A DNA stretch of 64,000 bases, taken from the NCBI RefSeq assembly GCF_002257565.1, contig NZ_CP022736.1:1054001-1118000 (forward strand), read 5' to 3'. Position 1 is the stretch's first letter; every line of letters begins with the position of its first letter. A program made the position numbers and the translations under genes. This DNA comes from Herbaspirillum sp. meg3. Its GTDB lineage: Bacteria; Pseudomonadota; Gammaproteobacteria; Burkholderiales; Burkholderiaceae_D. Shown piece by piece: positions 50,212 through 60,063 of this stretch. Under the pieces are notes generated by a model. That model did not search any database. It was given only the letters and a program-made list of their open reading frames with translations, and was not told the DNA's origin.

Positions 50212-51859
50212 ATGCAGCGTTGCCGAGCCTGCGCCACTCGCTGACGCGCGTCCGCAATTCACGCCGGATCACCTTGCCGGTGGTTGTCATCGGCAATTCA
50301 TCGACGAAGAAAATCTTCCTCGGATATTCATGCGCAGCGAGGCGCACTTTGACGTGTTCCTGAATTTCGCGCTTGAGCTGGTCGTCGCCGACGACGCCCT
50401 CTTTGAGTACGATGACGGCAACCACGATCTCAGTGCGCTGCGCATCGGGCGAACCGATCACGGCGACCATTTTCACGGCGGGGTGCTGGAGGATATTGTC
50501 TTCGATCTCGCCGGGGCCGATGCGGTATCCGGCTGATGTGATGACATCGTCATCGCGTCCGACGAAGCGGATGTAGCCTTCTTCGTCCATGCAGCCGGTG
50601 TCGCCGGTGAGCAGCCAGTCGCCGACGAACTTGTCTTGTGTGGCTTGGGGATTATTCCAGTACTGTAAAAACATCACCGGGTCGGGACGCCGCACGGCGA
50701 TGTTGCCGTCGCTGCCGGGCGGCAGCACCTGACCCTGCGCGTCGACAATGGCGAGCGTATGTCCGATGGCTGCGCGGCCGATGGCGCCGGGTTTGCAATC
50801 CATGATGGCGGCGCAGGACGATACCGTCATGTTGCATTCGGTCTGGCCATAGAACTCATTGATCGTCAGGCCGAAGGTCTTGCGTCCCCAGTCGAGCAAT
50901 TCCGTGCCCAGCGATTCGCCGCCACTGGCGACGGAACGCAATTGATAGCGCCAACGTTTTTCCGGGTCGGCGACGGTGCGCATCATCTTCAGCGCGGTCG
51001 GCGGCAGGAAGGTATTGCGTACGCCGTAATCCTGCAACAATTGAAAGGCCGCTTCGCCGGTGAACTTCTCAAAGCGATGCGCCACCAGCGGGACGCCGTG
51101 ATGCCAGGCCGGCAGGAAAACGTCGAGCAGCCCGCCGATCCAGGCCCAGTCGGCCGGTGTCCACAGCAGATCGCCTTCCAACGGGAACAGATTATGTGAA
51201 AGCTCCACGCCGGGAAGATGGCCCAGCAGCACACGATGCGCATGCAGCGCACCCTTGGGTTGGCCGGTGGTGCCGGAGGTGTAAATGATGACGGCGGGGT
51301 CTTCGGCTTTGGTCTTGACCGGCGTCAGGTCGCTGCTGGCTTGCTTCAAAGCCAGATGTAAATCGACGGTGCCGTCAAAGGCGCCGTCAATGGTGAGGAT
51401 GGTTTTCAGCTCAGGCAAGCGGTCGCGGATGCCAGCCAGCTTGGCGGCGCCGGCGGCGTTGGTGACAACAACGCGCGTGCCGCTGTTGTGCAGGCGGTAT
51501 TCCAGTGCCTCGGCGCCGAACAGCGCAAACAGCGGGATCGCAATCGCACCGATTTTGTAGGCGGCGACATGCGCCATGGCGGTTTCCGGTGCTTGCGGCA
51601 GCAGGATGCCGATACGGTCGCCGATGTGCGCACCGCAGGACAGGAACAGGTTGGCGAGGCGGTCTGAGCTCTCCTTGATTTCGCCGAAGCTGTAGCGGCG
51701 GCTGGAACCGTCTGCCGCGACGTGAATCAGAGCAAGTCTGTCCGGATCGGTTTCGGCCCATTTGTCGCAGACATCGACGCCGATGTTGTAGTACTCGGGG
51801 ATATTCCAGCGGAAGGCGTTGTTTATTTCTTGATAAGACCGGGCTTCGGTGGGCAGCAT
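50210..51859 (-). CDS. AMP-dependent acyl-CoA synthetase
   Basis: A 549-residue ANL-family ligase, probably for short or medium-chain or aromatic acids. Motifs: VIIYTSGTTGQPKGALHAHR (near 175), FYGQTECNMTVSSC, GDWLLTGDTGCMDEEGYIRF with VGRDDDVITSAGYRIGPGEI (near 440), and the catalytic Lys in PMTTTGKVIRREL. ATG 51859 is chosen; the frame is open 80 codons further up but upstream residues are not family-like. Its 3' end is antisense-adjacent to the porin terminator. Substrate not readable. Confidence 0.9.
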   Translation of the reverse strand: MLPTEARSYQEINNAFRWNIPEYYNIGVDVCDKWAETDPDRLALIHVAADGSSRRYSFGEIKESSDRLANLFLSCGAHIGDRIGILLPQAPETAMAHVAAYKIGAIAIPLFALFGAEALEYRLHNSGTRVVVTNAAGAAKLAGIRDRLPELKTILTIDGAFDGTVDLHLALKQASSDLTPVKTKAEDPAVIIYTSGTTGQPKGALHAHRVLLGHLPGVELSHNLFPLEGDLLWTPADWAWIGGLLDVFLPAWHHGVPLVAHRFEKFTGEAAFQLLQDYGVRNTFLPPTALKMMRTVADPEKRWRYQLRSVASGGESLGTELLDWGRKTFGLTINEFYGQTECNMTVSSCAAIMDCKPGAIGRAAIGHTLAIVDAQGQVLPPGSDGNIAVRRPDPVMFLQYWNNPQATQDKFVGDWLLTGDTGCMDEEGYIRFVGRDDDVITSAGYRIGPGEIEDNILQHPAVKMVAVIGSPDAQRTEIVVAVIVLKEGVVGDDQLKREIQEHVKVRLAAHEYPRKIFFVDELPMTTTGKVIRRELRTRVSEWRRLGNAA

Positions 51860-52145
51860 GGTGGAACGTGTCTCCTGAGGTGATGGGCAAACTGTTCGGC
51901 AGTTGTCGGCAATTCTTTGCTCTTGTTGGCTTGCTAATGTACCCCTGTACCCCCATATTGGCGATGCCGATATAGCAATTTTTCCTCGCGGCAAGGCAGT
52001 TTTCTCCCGTTTTTCCAGCACTTTTTCGCCGCTTTTTCCTGTTATCGGCGGTTTCCCCTGATTCGGCCCGTCCGGAATGCGGGTAAGCGCCCGGCGCAAT
52101 GCTAAAATGCGGGGCTATTTTTTAAACAACCATTTGGAGCGACAC

Positions 52146-52478
52146 GTGTTTATTACCGATGCAATTGCACAAACCACTGCTGCAGGCCCAGCCGGCCTGA
52201 TGGGCAATCTGACCAGTTTCCTGCCCATCATCCTGATGTTCGTTGTGTTGTACTTCCTGATGATCCGTCCTCAGATGAAGCGTCAAAAAGAACAAAAGGC
52301 CATGATGGAAGCACTCGCCAAGGGTGACGAAGTCGTGACTTCCGGCGGCTTGCTGGGCAAGATCGTCAAGGTGAGCGATGCTTACATCACCGTTGAAGTT
52401 TCCGAAGGCAACGAAATCGTCGTGCAAAAAGCTGCGATCACCACGCTGCTGCCGAAGGGCACCCTCAAGGGACTGTAA
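52146..52478 (+). CDS. yajC: Sec translocon accessory protein YajC
   Basis: YajC is a small partner of SecDF. The 110-residue protein starts with GTG 52146 (GGAG seven bases upstream), has one membrane segment FLPIILMFVVLYFLMIRP followed by QMKRQKEQKAMMEAL and the cytoplasmic domain GDEVVTSGGLLGKIVKV. It is the first gene of yajC-secD-secF. 52060-52145 carries the leader; 52479-52591 separates it from secD. Confidence 0.95.
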   Translation: MFITDAIAQTTAAGPAGLMGNLTSFLPIILMFVVLYFLMIRPQMKRQKEQKAMMEALAKGDEVVTSGGLLGKIVKVSDAYITVEVSEGNEIVVQKAAITTLLPKGTLKGL

Positions 52479-52591
52479 TCAGCCTCATGGCTTGCAGGGC
52501 GCATACCGTGTTTCAGGCGGATGCGCCCTTGTTCGTATCTGTTGTCATGCCAGTTCTCATCCTGGATGTTCATCATCAACGCTGAATCAAT

Positions 52592-54487
52592 ATGAATCGT
52601 TATCCTCTCTGGAAGTACGTCCTAATCGTCATAGCCTTGCTGTTCGGCACGCTTTATACGCTGCCCAACTTCTTCGGCGAATCGCCTGCCGTGCAGATCA
52701 GCAGCGCCAAATCCACCATCAAGGTGGACAGTTCGGTCGCCGAGCGTGTGCAGCAGCTTCTGCAACAAGGCAGCCTCCCGCCAGAGAGCGTGGTTTTCGA
52801 TAACAGCAGCACCGCGCCGTCCGTGCGCGCCCGTTTCGCCAATACCGATACTCAGTTCAAGGCCAAGACCTTGCTGGAAAAAGGCCTGAATACCGATCCT
52901 GCCGATCCGACTTATATCGTCGCCTTCAACCTGCTGCCGAACACGCCGCAATGGTTGCAAAGCCTGCATGCCTTCCCGATGTACCTGGGGCTGGACTTGC
53001 GCGGCGGCGTGCACTTCCTGATGCAGGTCGACGTCAAGGCAGTGATGAACAAGCGTCTGCAAGGTTTGCAGTCCAGCGTTCGCAGCGTGCTGCGCGACAA
53101 GAACATCCGTCATAACGGCATCAACCGCAATGGCGACCAGATCGAAGTCCTGTTCCGCGATGCCGATACCCGCACCAAGGCGCGCAACGTGCTGGCTGGT
53201 GAAGTCTCCGAACTGGCATTACAAGACGCCGGCACCGGCGAAGATCTGAAGCTGATCGCCACACTGCGTCCTGAAGCGCTGAAACAAACTCAGGAAGACG
53301 GCGTCAAGCAAAACATCTCGACGCTTTCCAAGCGCGTCAACGAACTGGGTGTGGCTGAACCGATCATTCAACGCCAGGGCGCAGACCGTATCGTGGTGCA
53401 GCTGCCGGGCGTGCAAGACGTCTCCCGCGCCAAGGACATCATCGGTCGTACCGCCACGCTGGAAGTGCGCATGGTCGACGACTCCGTGACCCGCGGCACC
53501 GAAGAAACAGCAGCGATTCCTTTTGGCTCCGAACTGTTCAAGGTCGGCAAAGGTGCACCGGTTGTGCTGTTCAAGGATCCTGTCCTGACCGGCGACTACA
53601 TCTCCAACGCATCGGCCAGCTTTGATGAAAACCATCAACCGGCCGTCAGCATCGATCTGAATGGCGACGGCGGGCGCAAGATGCGTGACGCCACCCGTGA
53701 AAAGGTCGGCAAGGCAATGGCCATCGTCCTGTTTGAAAAAGGCAAGGGCGAAGTCCTGACCGTGGCGACCATTCGTTCCGAACTGGGTTCGCGCTTCCAG
53801 ATCACGGGCATGGGTTCGGCCGAAGCCTCAAGCGATCTGGCGTTGCTGCTGCGCGCAGGTTCACTGGCTGCGCCAATGGAAATTATCGAAGAACGCACTA
53901 TCGGCCCGCAACTCGGCGCTGAAAACATTCGTAAGGGCTTTGACGCGACGCTGTACGGCTTCGCCGCCATGGCCATCTTCATGATCGTGTACTACCAGTT
54001 GTTCGGTCTGTTCAGCGCGCTGGCGCTGTCGGTCAACGTGCTGCTGCTGATCGCTGTGCTGTCAACGCTGCAGGCGACGCTGACTCTGCCGGGTATCGCC
54101 GCGATCGCGCTGGCGCTAGGTATGGCGATTGACTCCAACGTGCTGATCAACGAACGCATTCGCGAAGAGCTGCGTAACGGCAATTCGCCGCAAGCTGCGA
54201 TCAGTATCGGCTTTGACCGTGCATGGGCCACCATTCTCGACTCCAACGTGACAACGTTGATCGCCGGTCTGGCGCTGCTGATTTTCGGTTCGGGTGCCAT
54301 CCGCGGCTTCGCTGTGGTGCACTGCCTGGGTATTCTGACGTCGATGTTCTCGGCGGTGTTCTTCTCGCGTGGCCTGGCTAACCTCTGGTACGGCCGCAAG
54401 AAGAAACTGACCAGCCTGGCGATCGGCCAGATCTGGAAACCCGAAGGCAACAAGGCTGACGTCAAGTCGGAAGTCAAAGTTAAATAG
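52592..54487 (+). CDS. secD: Protein translocase subunit SecD
   Basis: SecD uses the proton gradient to help pull proteins across the inner membrane. The 631-residue protein has one N-terminal membrane segment, a large periplasmic region with GLDLRGGVHFLMQVDVKAV and a later NELGVAEPIIQRQGADRI domain, then five membrane segments including ALGMAIDSNVLINERIREEL, the signature region for proton motion. It ends with a Lys-rich tail. secF follows 77 bp later. Confidence 0.96.
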   Translation: MNRYPLWKYVLIVIALLFGTLYTLPNFFGESPAVQISSAKSTIKVDSSVAERVQQLLQQGSLPPESVVFDNSSTAPSVRARFANTDTQFKAKTLLEKGLNTDPADPTYIVAFNLLPNTPQWLQSLHAFPMYLGLDLRGGVHFLMQVDVKAVMNKRLQGLQSSVRSVLRDKNIRHNGINRNGDQIEVLFRDADTRTKARNVLAGEVSELALQDAGTGEDLKLIATLRPEALKQTQEDGVKQNISTLSKRVNELGVAEPIIQRQGADRIVVQLPGVQDVSRAKDIIGRTATLEVRMVDDSVTRGTEETAAIPFGSELFKVGKGAPVVLFKDPVLTGDYISNASASFDENHQPAVSIDLNGDGGRKMRDATREKVGKAMAIVLFEKGKGEVLTVATIRSELGSRFQITGMGSAEASSDLALLLRAGSLAAPMEIIEERTIGPQLGAENIRKGFDATLYGFAAMAIFMIVYYQLFGLFSALALSVNVLLLIAVLSTLQATLTLPGIAAIALALGMAIDSNVLINERIREELRNGNSPQAAISIGFDRAWATILDSNVTTLIAGLALLIFGSGAIRGFAVVHCLGILTSMFSAVFFSRGLANLWYGRKKKLTSLAIGQIWKPEGNKADVKSEVKVK

Positions 54488-54564
54488 TCCACTAAGCGCA
54501 GCGAACAGAATCCCGTGCGCCTTTGCCCGACAGATGGCAGAGGCGCAGAACTGAAAGGTATGTG

Positions 54565-55509
54565 ATGGAATTTTTCCGCATCAAAAAAGATATCCCCTTC
54601 ATGCGCCACGCGTTGATATTCAACGTTATCTCGGCGCTGACTTTCGTGCTGGCAGTGTTTTTCCTGCTGAGCAAGGGCTTGCACTTCTCGATCGAATTCA
54701 CCGGCGGCACCGTGATGGAAGTCGCGTACACCAAGCCTGCCAACATCGAGAACATCCGCAAATCGGTCGAAGGCCTGGGCTTTACCGATACGCAAGTACA
54801 AAGCTTTGGCACGGCACAGGACGTCATGATCCGTTTGCCGGCACAGCATGGCGTCAATTCCACCCAGCAAAGCGAAAAAGTCATCGCTGCGCTGACCGCG
54901 CAAGATCCTGACGTCAAGCTGCAGCGCGTTGAATTTGTCGGCCCGCAGGTGGGCGACGAACTGGCGCACGATGGTCTGATGGCGCTCGGTATGGTGGTGA
55001 TCGGCATCGTGATCTACCTGGCCTTCCGTTTCGAATGGAAATTCGCGGTCGCAGCAGTCATCGCGAACTTGCATGACGTGGTGATCATCCTGGGCTTCTT
55101 CGCCTTCTTCCAGTGGGAGTTCTCGCTGACCGTGCTGGCCGCGGTGCTGGCTGTGCTGGGCTACTCCGTCAATGAATCGGTGGTGGTGTTTGACCGGGTG
55201 CGCGAAGCTTTCCGCGATCGCCGCTACGGCAAGCTGTCTGCGCCGGAAGTGTTGAACCACGCGATCACGAGCACGATTTCCCGTACCATCATCACCCACG
55301 GCAGCACCGAAATGATGGTTTTGTCGATGCTGATCTTCGGCGGCCCGACACTGCATTATTTTGCTGTTGCGCTGACCATCGGTATCTTGTTCGGTATTTA
55401 TTCGTCGGTGTTCGTTGCCGCCGCCATTGCCATGTGGCTGGGCGTCAAGCGCGAAGACTTGATCAAGCCTACCAAGCCGAAAGATGAAACCGACGGCGCC
55501 GTCGTTTAA
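54565..55509 (+). CDS. secF: Protein translocase subunit SecF
   Basis: SecF, partner of SecD. The 314-residue protein has FSIEFTGGTVMEVAYTKP after its first membrane segment, then the periplasmic domain and five membrane segments with YSVNESVVVFDRVREAFRDR. ATG 54565 follows AAAGGTATGTG; an in-frame start at 54523 would add 14 non-family residues. The tail DETDGAVV is soluble. Confidence 0.96.
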   Translation: MEFFRIKKDIPFMRHALIFNVISALTFVLAVFFLLSKGLHFSIEFTGGTVMEVAYTKPANIENIRKSVEGLGFTDTQVQSFGTAQDVMIRLPAQHGVNSTQQSEKVIAALTAQDPDVKLQRVEFVGPQVGDELAHDGLMALGMVVIGIVIYLAFRFEWKFAVAAVIANLHDVVIILGFFAFFQWEFSLTVLAAVLAVLGYSVNESVVVFDRVREAFRDRRYGKLSAPEVLNHAITSTISRTIITHGSTEMMVLSMLIFGGPTLHYFAVALTIGILFGIYSSVFVAAAIAMWLGVKREDLIKPTKPKDETDGAVV

Positions 55510-55556
55510 GCAGCAAAGTCGGCTTCAAGTCGATCGTTAGAAAATTTGCTATCTTG

Positions 55557-55587
55557 CAGGCTGTTTCTCAGGAAACAGCCTGTTTTG
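55557..55587 (+). terminator. Terminator after secF
   Basis: CAGGCTGTTTC and GAAACAGCCTG form an 11-bp stem with loop TCAG, followed by TTTTGCTTTTT. It separates secF from tcdA. Confidence 0.88.
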
Positions 55588-55609
55588 CTTTTTATCCGGA
55601 TAAATTCTC

Positions 55610-56485
55610 ATGTCCAATGTTCAATCTGTCGTAGCTTCCAACGACACCGATATCGATTTCGACCGTCGTTTTGGCGGCATCGCCCGTCTGTACGGCGCAC
55701 AAGGCCTGGCGCGTTTTCGTGCTGCGCATATTTGTATCGTCGGTGTCGGCGGTGTCGGGTCATGGATCGTCGAAGCACTGGCGCGCAGCGCGATCGGCAA
55801 GATCACCATGATCGATCTCGACAACCTTGCAGAATCCAACGTCAACCGCCAGATCCATGCATTGACCGATACGCTCGGCAAGGCCAAGGTCACGGCGCTG
55901 CACGAGCGCATCATGCAGATCAATCCGTATTGCGAAGTCACCGAAGTGGAGGACTTTCTCACCCCCGACAACGTCGGCGATATGATCGGCGTCGGCCGTT
56001 TCGACTACGTGATTGACGCGATCGACAACGTGCGCGCCAAGGTGGCGCTGATCGCTTATTGCCGTGAAAACAAGGTGCCCTTGCTGACCAGTGGCGGCGC
56101 CGGCGGTCAGATCGATCCGACCAAGATTGAGATTCGCGACTTGTGCCGTACCGAGCAGGAGCCTTTGCTGGCGAAGGTGCGCAAGCGATTGCGCGCATGG
56201 CACAAGTTTCCGCGCGGGACCAAGAACAAGTTTGGCATTGACGCGGTGTTCTCGACTGAGCCGTTGCGGTTTCCCGAGGGCGAGGTCTGCGAGGTGGATA
56301 CCGATGATGCGGCTGACGGTTTGGATACTGTCGATGCGGATGGGCGCAAGCAGGAGGCCGGCGTTACCGGGTTGAATTGTGCCGGGTTTGGGTCGGCGAT
56401 GGTGGTGACGGCTTCGTTTGGACTGGTGGCGGCGGGGTTTGTGTTGCGAAAGATCATGGAGCGGCCCGAAGACGGCGCTCAATAA
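55610..56485 (+). CDS. tcdA: tRNA threonylcarbamoyladenosine dehydratase TcdA
   Basis: TcdA (CsdL) makes the cyclic form of t6A37 in tRNA using ATP. The 291-residue E1-like protein begins with RRFGGIARLYGAQGLARFRA, the nucleotide motif IVGVGGVGSWIVEAL, DLDNLAESNVNRQIHAL and later LTSGGAGGQIDPTKIEIRDL. It ends with a hydrophobic helix (MVVTASFGLVAAGFVLRKIM). ATG 55610 is just after the secF terminator; a ribosome site is weak. Confidence 0.93.
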   Translation: MSNVQSVVASNDTDIDFDRRFGGIARLYGAQGLARFRAAHICIVGVGGVGSWIVEALARSAIGKITMIDLDNLAESNVNRQIHALTDTLGKAKVTALHERIMQINPYCEVTEVEDFLTPDNVGDMIGVGRFDYVIDAIDNVRAKVALIAYCRENKVPLLTSGGAGGQIDPTKIEIRDLCRTEQEPLLAKVRKRLRAWHKFPRGTKNKFGIDAVFSTEPLRFPEGEVCEVDTDDAADGLDTVDADGRKQEAGVTGLNCAGFGSAMVVTASFGLVAAGFVLRKIMERPEDGAQ

Positions 56486-56586
56486 GCAAGGCTGCAAATG
56501 CTGATGGAGTAGCGCCTGTTGATGGGCGGGGAGGCTTGAATGGATGAAGAGCCTTGCATATTGATAATTTTATGCTACATTTAATT

Positions 56587-56620
56587 ATTCAATTATCTAT
56601 TCAGTTATCTATTCAATTTC
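56587..56620 (+). repeat. 12-bp tandem repeats before the HipA-like gene
   Basis: ATTCAATTATCT (56587-56598), ATTCAGTTATCT (56599-56610) and ATTCAATTTC (56611-56620) run directly into the ATG at 56621, within an AT-rich leader (56560-56620). No Shine-Dalgarno sequence is visible. The array is a candidate autoregulatory site. Confidence 0.55.
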
Positions 56621-57964
56621 ATGGCAGATCATACTGATCAAGTCCGCCTGCAGCTGATTCAGGGCATTAAAAATGCTCGGCAACTTATTGAAAATATAGG
56701 GATTAGTCAGCCGACACTCTCGCGCGCCATTTCCGGAATGGGCGACGAAATTATTCGACTTGGTGCCGCACGATCTATTCAATATGCTTTGCGAGATGGG
56801 CGACGTGGTCTGGGTAATGTTCCCGTATATCGCGTGGCCGCAGATGGCAAAATAAAGAATTTGGGGATGCTGTCTCCGGTTTGCCCGGACGGATTCGTGA
56901 TGCTTCAGGCGGACGGCGTTACGCTGCATAGTGATAGCCTGCCTTGGTGGTTGCTGGACATGCGCCCGCAAGGGTTCATCGGACGCGCCTACGCGACCAG
57001 GCATGCCGCTGCGCTTGGTTTACCTGCCCGGTTGGCAGAGTGGAGCGACGCGGACGTATTGCGGGTGCTGATGGCGCACGGTCATGACGCCGTGGGCAAT
57101 TTGTTGCTGGGCGACGCAGCGCGCGACCGTTTCATTGAGGCGCCGCCGCCCGAGCTGATTGACATGAGAGCCAAGCCCGAGGCCTATCTGCGGCGGGCGC
57201 ACGATGCCGCCCGAGGGGATATTCCCGGCTCCTCAGCGGGCGGCGAGCAGCCAAAGTTTCTTGCCTTTGTCGAAACGCCGAACGGCCCGCGCCATGTTCT
57301 GGTGAAGTTCTCGCTGCCGGACATCAATCCCGTGACCGAACGCTGGGGCGATCTGCTGCTGGCGGAGCATCATGCGCTCGCTACGCTGGCTGCGTCCGGC
57401 ATTAGTGCCGCCAACTCATCCGTCATCGATCATGGGAAGCAACGCTTTCTTGAAGTTGAGAGGTTCGATCGCGTAGGCGTGTTGGGACGACGAGGCCTGT
57501 TCTCACTAATGGCGGTCGAAGCCGAGTTCGTCGGCGCCGCCACCTCTCCCTGGCCGATCATCACTGCGCGGCTGGCGGCCGATGGATACATCACTCGGGA
57601 GGCCGCCGATGGCGCCGCGTTGCTGTATGCGTTTGGGACGCTGATCGGCAATACCGACATGCATAACGGCAATCTGTCCTTTACCAGCGAGCATGGCCGC
57701 CCTTATGAATTGGCGCCGGCCTACGACATGTTGCCGATGGGGTTTGCGCCGCGTTCCGGAGGTGGTCTGCCGGATACGCTGGCGCCGGCCAATTTGCGTT
57801 CTTGCGTGAACGCAGATACTTGGGGCCGCGCACTGGCGCTTGCGGATGATTTTCTTGATCGCATTCGGGAAGATGCAAGATTTTCCGGCGACTTTCAGGC
57901 TTGTATCGATGCTTTGGCTGCGCACCTAGGGAGCGCGCACGACAAGATGCTACGCCTGGGCTGA
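56621..57964 (+). CDS. yjjJ: HipA-like serine/threonine kinase, YjjJ/HipH type
   Basis: A 447-residue HipA-fold kinase that, unlike hipBA systems, has no separate HipB gene. An N-terminal winged-helix (GIKNARQLIENIGISQPTLS, then RAISGMGDEIIRLG) takes the place of the antitoxin, as in E. coli YjjJ. Kinase motifs: SSAGGEQPKFLAFVET (Gly-rich/activation loop), VLVKFSLPD with the ATP-contacting Lys, LIGNTDMHNGNLSF (catalytic loop) and LAPAYDMLPMGF (metal-binding DFG equivalent). All key residues look present, so it is probably active. It lies alone between tcdA and ggt with a direct-repeat leader; target unknown. Confidence 0.87.
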   Translation: MADHTDQVRLQLIQGIKNARQLIENIGISQPTLSRAISGMGDEIIRLGAARSIQYALRDGRRGLGNVPVYRVAADGKIKNLGMLSPVCPDGFVMLQADGVTLHSDSLPWWLLDMRPQGFIGRAYATRHAAALGLPARLAEWSDADVLRVLMAHGHDAVGNLLLGDAARDRFIEAPPPELIDMRAKPEAYLRRAHDAARGDIPGSSAGGEQPKFLAFVETPNGPRHVLVKFSLPDINPVTERWGDLLLAEHHALATLAASGISAANSSVIDHGKQRFLEVERFDRVGVLGRRGLFSLMAVEAEFVGAATSPWPIITARLAADGYITREAADGAALLYAFGTLIGNTDMHNGNLSFTSEHGRPYELAPAYDMLPMGFAPRSGGGLPDTLAPANLRSCVNADTWGRALALADDFLDRIREDARFSGDFQACIDALAAHLGSAHDKMLRLG

Positions 57965-58007
57965 CATCGCGCGCGACGTCATCGTGCGGTTCGGCAAGCC
58001 GCAATGA

Positions 58008-58037
58008 AAAAGGCCAATGCATTTGCATTGGCCTTTT
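58008..58037. terminator. Bidirectional terminator, HipA-like gene / ggt
   Basis: AAAAGGCCAATGCA and TGCATTGGCCTTTT form a 14-bp perfect stem with a 2-nt loop between the convergent genes. Confidence 0.92.
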
Positions 58038-58069
58038 GACTGGATTAGCGAGACGCTAACAAGCGCGCA

Positions 58070-59833
58070 TCAGAACCCCAGCGTACGTCCATCCGGATTA
58101 CGCGGATCCGAATAGCCATAAAAAGCGCCATCCTTGATCTGGATAGTTTGCGTACGTCCCATCGAAGGCTGTACGCTGATCTTCTGACCCTTGTCCTGCA
58201 GGATCTTGATCGTATCGGCGCTGATGCCCTTTTCGATGCGCAACTGATCCGGCGCCCATTGATGATGGATACGCGGTGTGATGGTCGCTTCGGCAACGTT
58301 CATGTCATGCTCGATCACGTTCAGGATGGTTTGCATCGTGGTCGTGATGATGCGGCTGCCGCCCGGGCTGCCGGTGACCAGGAAAGGCTTGCCGTCCTTG
58401 AGCACGAATGTCGGTGACATCGAGCTCAGCGGACGTTTTCCCGGGCCGACGGCATTGGCTTCGCCACCCACCAGACCGAAGGCGTTCGGGACGCCCGGTT
58501 TGGCGGAGAAGTCGTCCATCTCGTTGTTGAGCGTGATGCCGGTGCCGGTGGCGACGATGCCGCTGCCGAAGTTCAGGTTCAGTGTGTAGGTCGTGGCGAC
58601 CAGATTGCCTTCCTTGTCGGCGACCGAGAAGTGTGTGGTCTGATCGCTTTCATATGGTTGCGGCTTGCCTGGCTTGATTTCCGACGACGGTGTTGCGCGG
58701 TCAGGATTGATCTTCTTCGCCAGTTCGTCGGCATAAGCGCGGGATGTCAGACCCTTGACCGGCACCTTGTTGAAATCAGGATCGCCCAGATATTCAGCAC
58801 GGTCGGCGTAGGCCAGCTTCATCGCTTCAGCCATCAGATGAATGGTCTGTGCGCTGTCGGCACCGTATTGCTTCAGTGGATAGCGTTCCAGGATGTTCAT
58901 CATCTGGATGATGTGGATACCGCCCGAGCTTGGCGGCGGCATCGACATGACTTGATAGCCGCGATAGTTGCCGACCACTGGTTCACGTTCGACGACCTTG
59001 TAGTTCTTCAGGTCGGCGGCGGTGATCAGGCCATTGTGTTTGTCCATTTCGGCGACGATTTTCTTGCCGATCTCGCCTTCATAGAAAACTGAAGGGCCTT
59101 TTTTGGCGATCAGCTTGAGCGACTTGGCGAGGTCTTTCTGCACTAGTTTTTCGCCGGCTTGCAATGGACGTCCGTCCTTGAAGAAGATCGCTTTGCTGGA
59201 TTCCCATTGACCGAGGTGGTCACGTTCTGCTGCCAGAATCAGGGCCAGGCTCGGGCTCACCGGATAACCCTTTTCCGCCAGCTTGACTGCAGGCGCGATC
59301 ACGTCGGACAGCTTCATCGTGCCGTATTTTTGCAGTGCTTGGGTCAGGCCCGCCACAGTGCCGGGGACGCCGATGGCCAGATGCGTATACAGCGAGCGGC
59401 CCGGTGCGACGTTGCCCTTGTCGTCGAGGTACATGTCGCGGCTGGCTTTGGCAGGCGCCATTTCGCGGAAATCGAGCGCGACGTTTTTACCGGTCTTTGC
59501 ATCGTGAATCATCATGAAGCCGCCGCCGCCGATGTTGCCTGCGTTCGGCAGCACAACTGCCAGCGCGAAGCCGACTGCGACACCTGCATCAATCGCATTG
59601 CCGCCACGCTTGAGAATGTCGAGGCCGACTTGCGTCGCCAACTCCTGCTCGGATGCGACCATGCCGTTTTTTGCCATCACCGGGCTGATGATGTCGTAGG
59701 TCAGGTCGTACTTGACTACCGGCGCGGCCGCTGGTGCAGCGGTCTGAGCGTGGGCAGGCAGGAAGGCGAGGGAAGTACAGAGGGGCAGCAATGCCATGGT
59801 GGCCGGCTTGAGCAAGCCGTTGATTTTCCGCAT
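58070..59833 (-). CDS. ggt: Gamma-glutamyltranspeptidase precursor
   Basis: Ggt cleaves gamma-glutamyl bonds of glutathione in the periplasm. The 587-residue precursor has a Sec signal (cleavage near AHAQ) and the N-terminal nucleophile site TTHFSVADKEGNLV, where it self-cleaves before Thr (about residue 393) into two subunits. Other motifs: GGNAIDAGVAVGFALAVVLP, NIGGGGFMMIHD, PPPSSGGIHIIQMMNILERY and GSPGGSRIITTTMQ. The start ATG 59833 has AGGAG upstream. It lies with its own 230-bp leader (59834-60063), which shows no other gene. Confidence 0.95.
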   Translation of the reverse strand: MRKINGLLKPATMALLPLCTSLAFLPAHAQTAAPAAAPVVKYDLTYDIISPVMAKNGMVASEQELATQVGLDILKRGGNAIDAGVAVGFALAVVLPNAGNIGGGGFMMIHDAKTGKNVALDFREMAPAKASRDMYLDDKGNVAPGRSLYTHLAIGVPGTVAGLTQALQKYGTMKLSDVIAPAVKLAEKGYPVSPSLALILAAERDHLGQWESSKAIFFKDGRPLQAGEKLVQKDLAKSLKLIAKKGPSVFYEGEIGKKIVAEMDKHNGLITAADLKNYKVVEREPVVGNYRGYQVMSMPPPSSGGIHIIQMMNILERYPLKQYGADSAQTIHLMAEAMKLAYADRAEYLGDPDFNKVPVKGLTSRAYADELAKKINPDRATPSSEIKPGKPQPYESDQTTHFSVADKEGNLVATTYTLNLNFGSGIVATGTGITLNNEMDDFSAKPGVPNAFGLVGGEANAVGPGKRPLSSMSPTFVLKDGKPFLVTGSPGGSRIITTTMQTILNVIEHDMNVAEATITPRIHHQWAPDQLRIEKGISADTIKILQDKGQKISVQPSMGRTQTIQIKDGAFYGYSDPRNPDGRTLGF

Positions 59834-60063
59834 GGGTGATTCTCCTGGAGGTTATCTTTATCTGAGTCTAGTTATGGTGCTGCTCGTGCTTTTGCACTCG
59901 ATGATTGTAGCCTCAGGAGATGTCGTGTCTATAGAATTTATTGATAAATTTTAGATGCATTACAGCATGCGTCACGCTTGTTTCATCAATCTCCTGTAGG
60001 ACAAGACGATTGATGAATTGCATGGGACGAATGTGTGACAGGGCGCTGACGCGCGTGCAGGTT

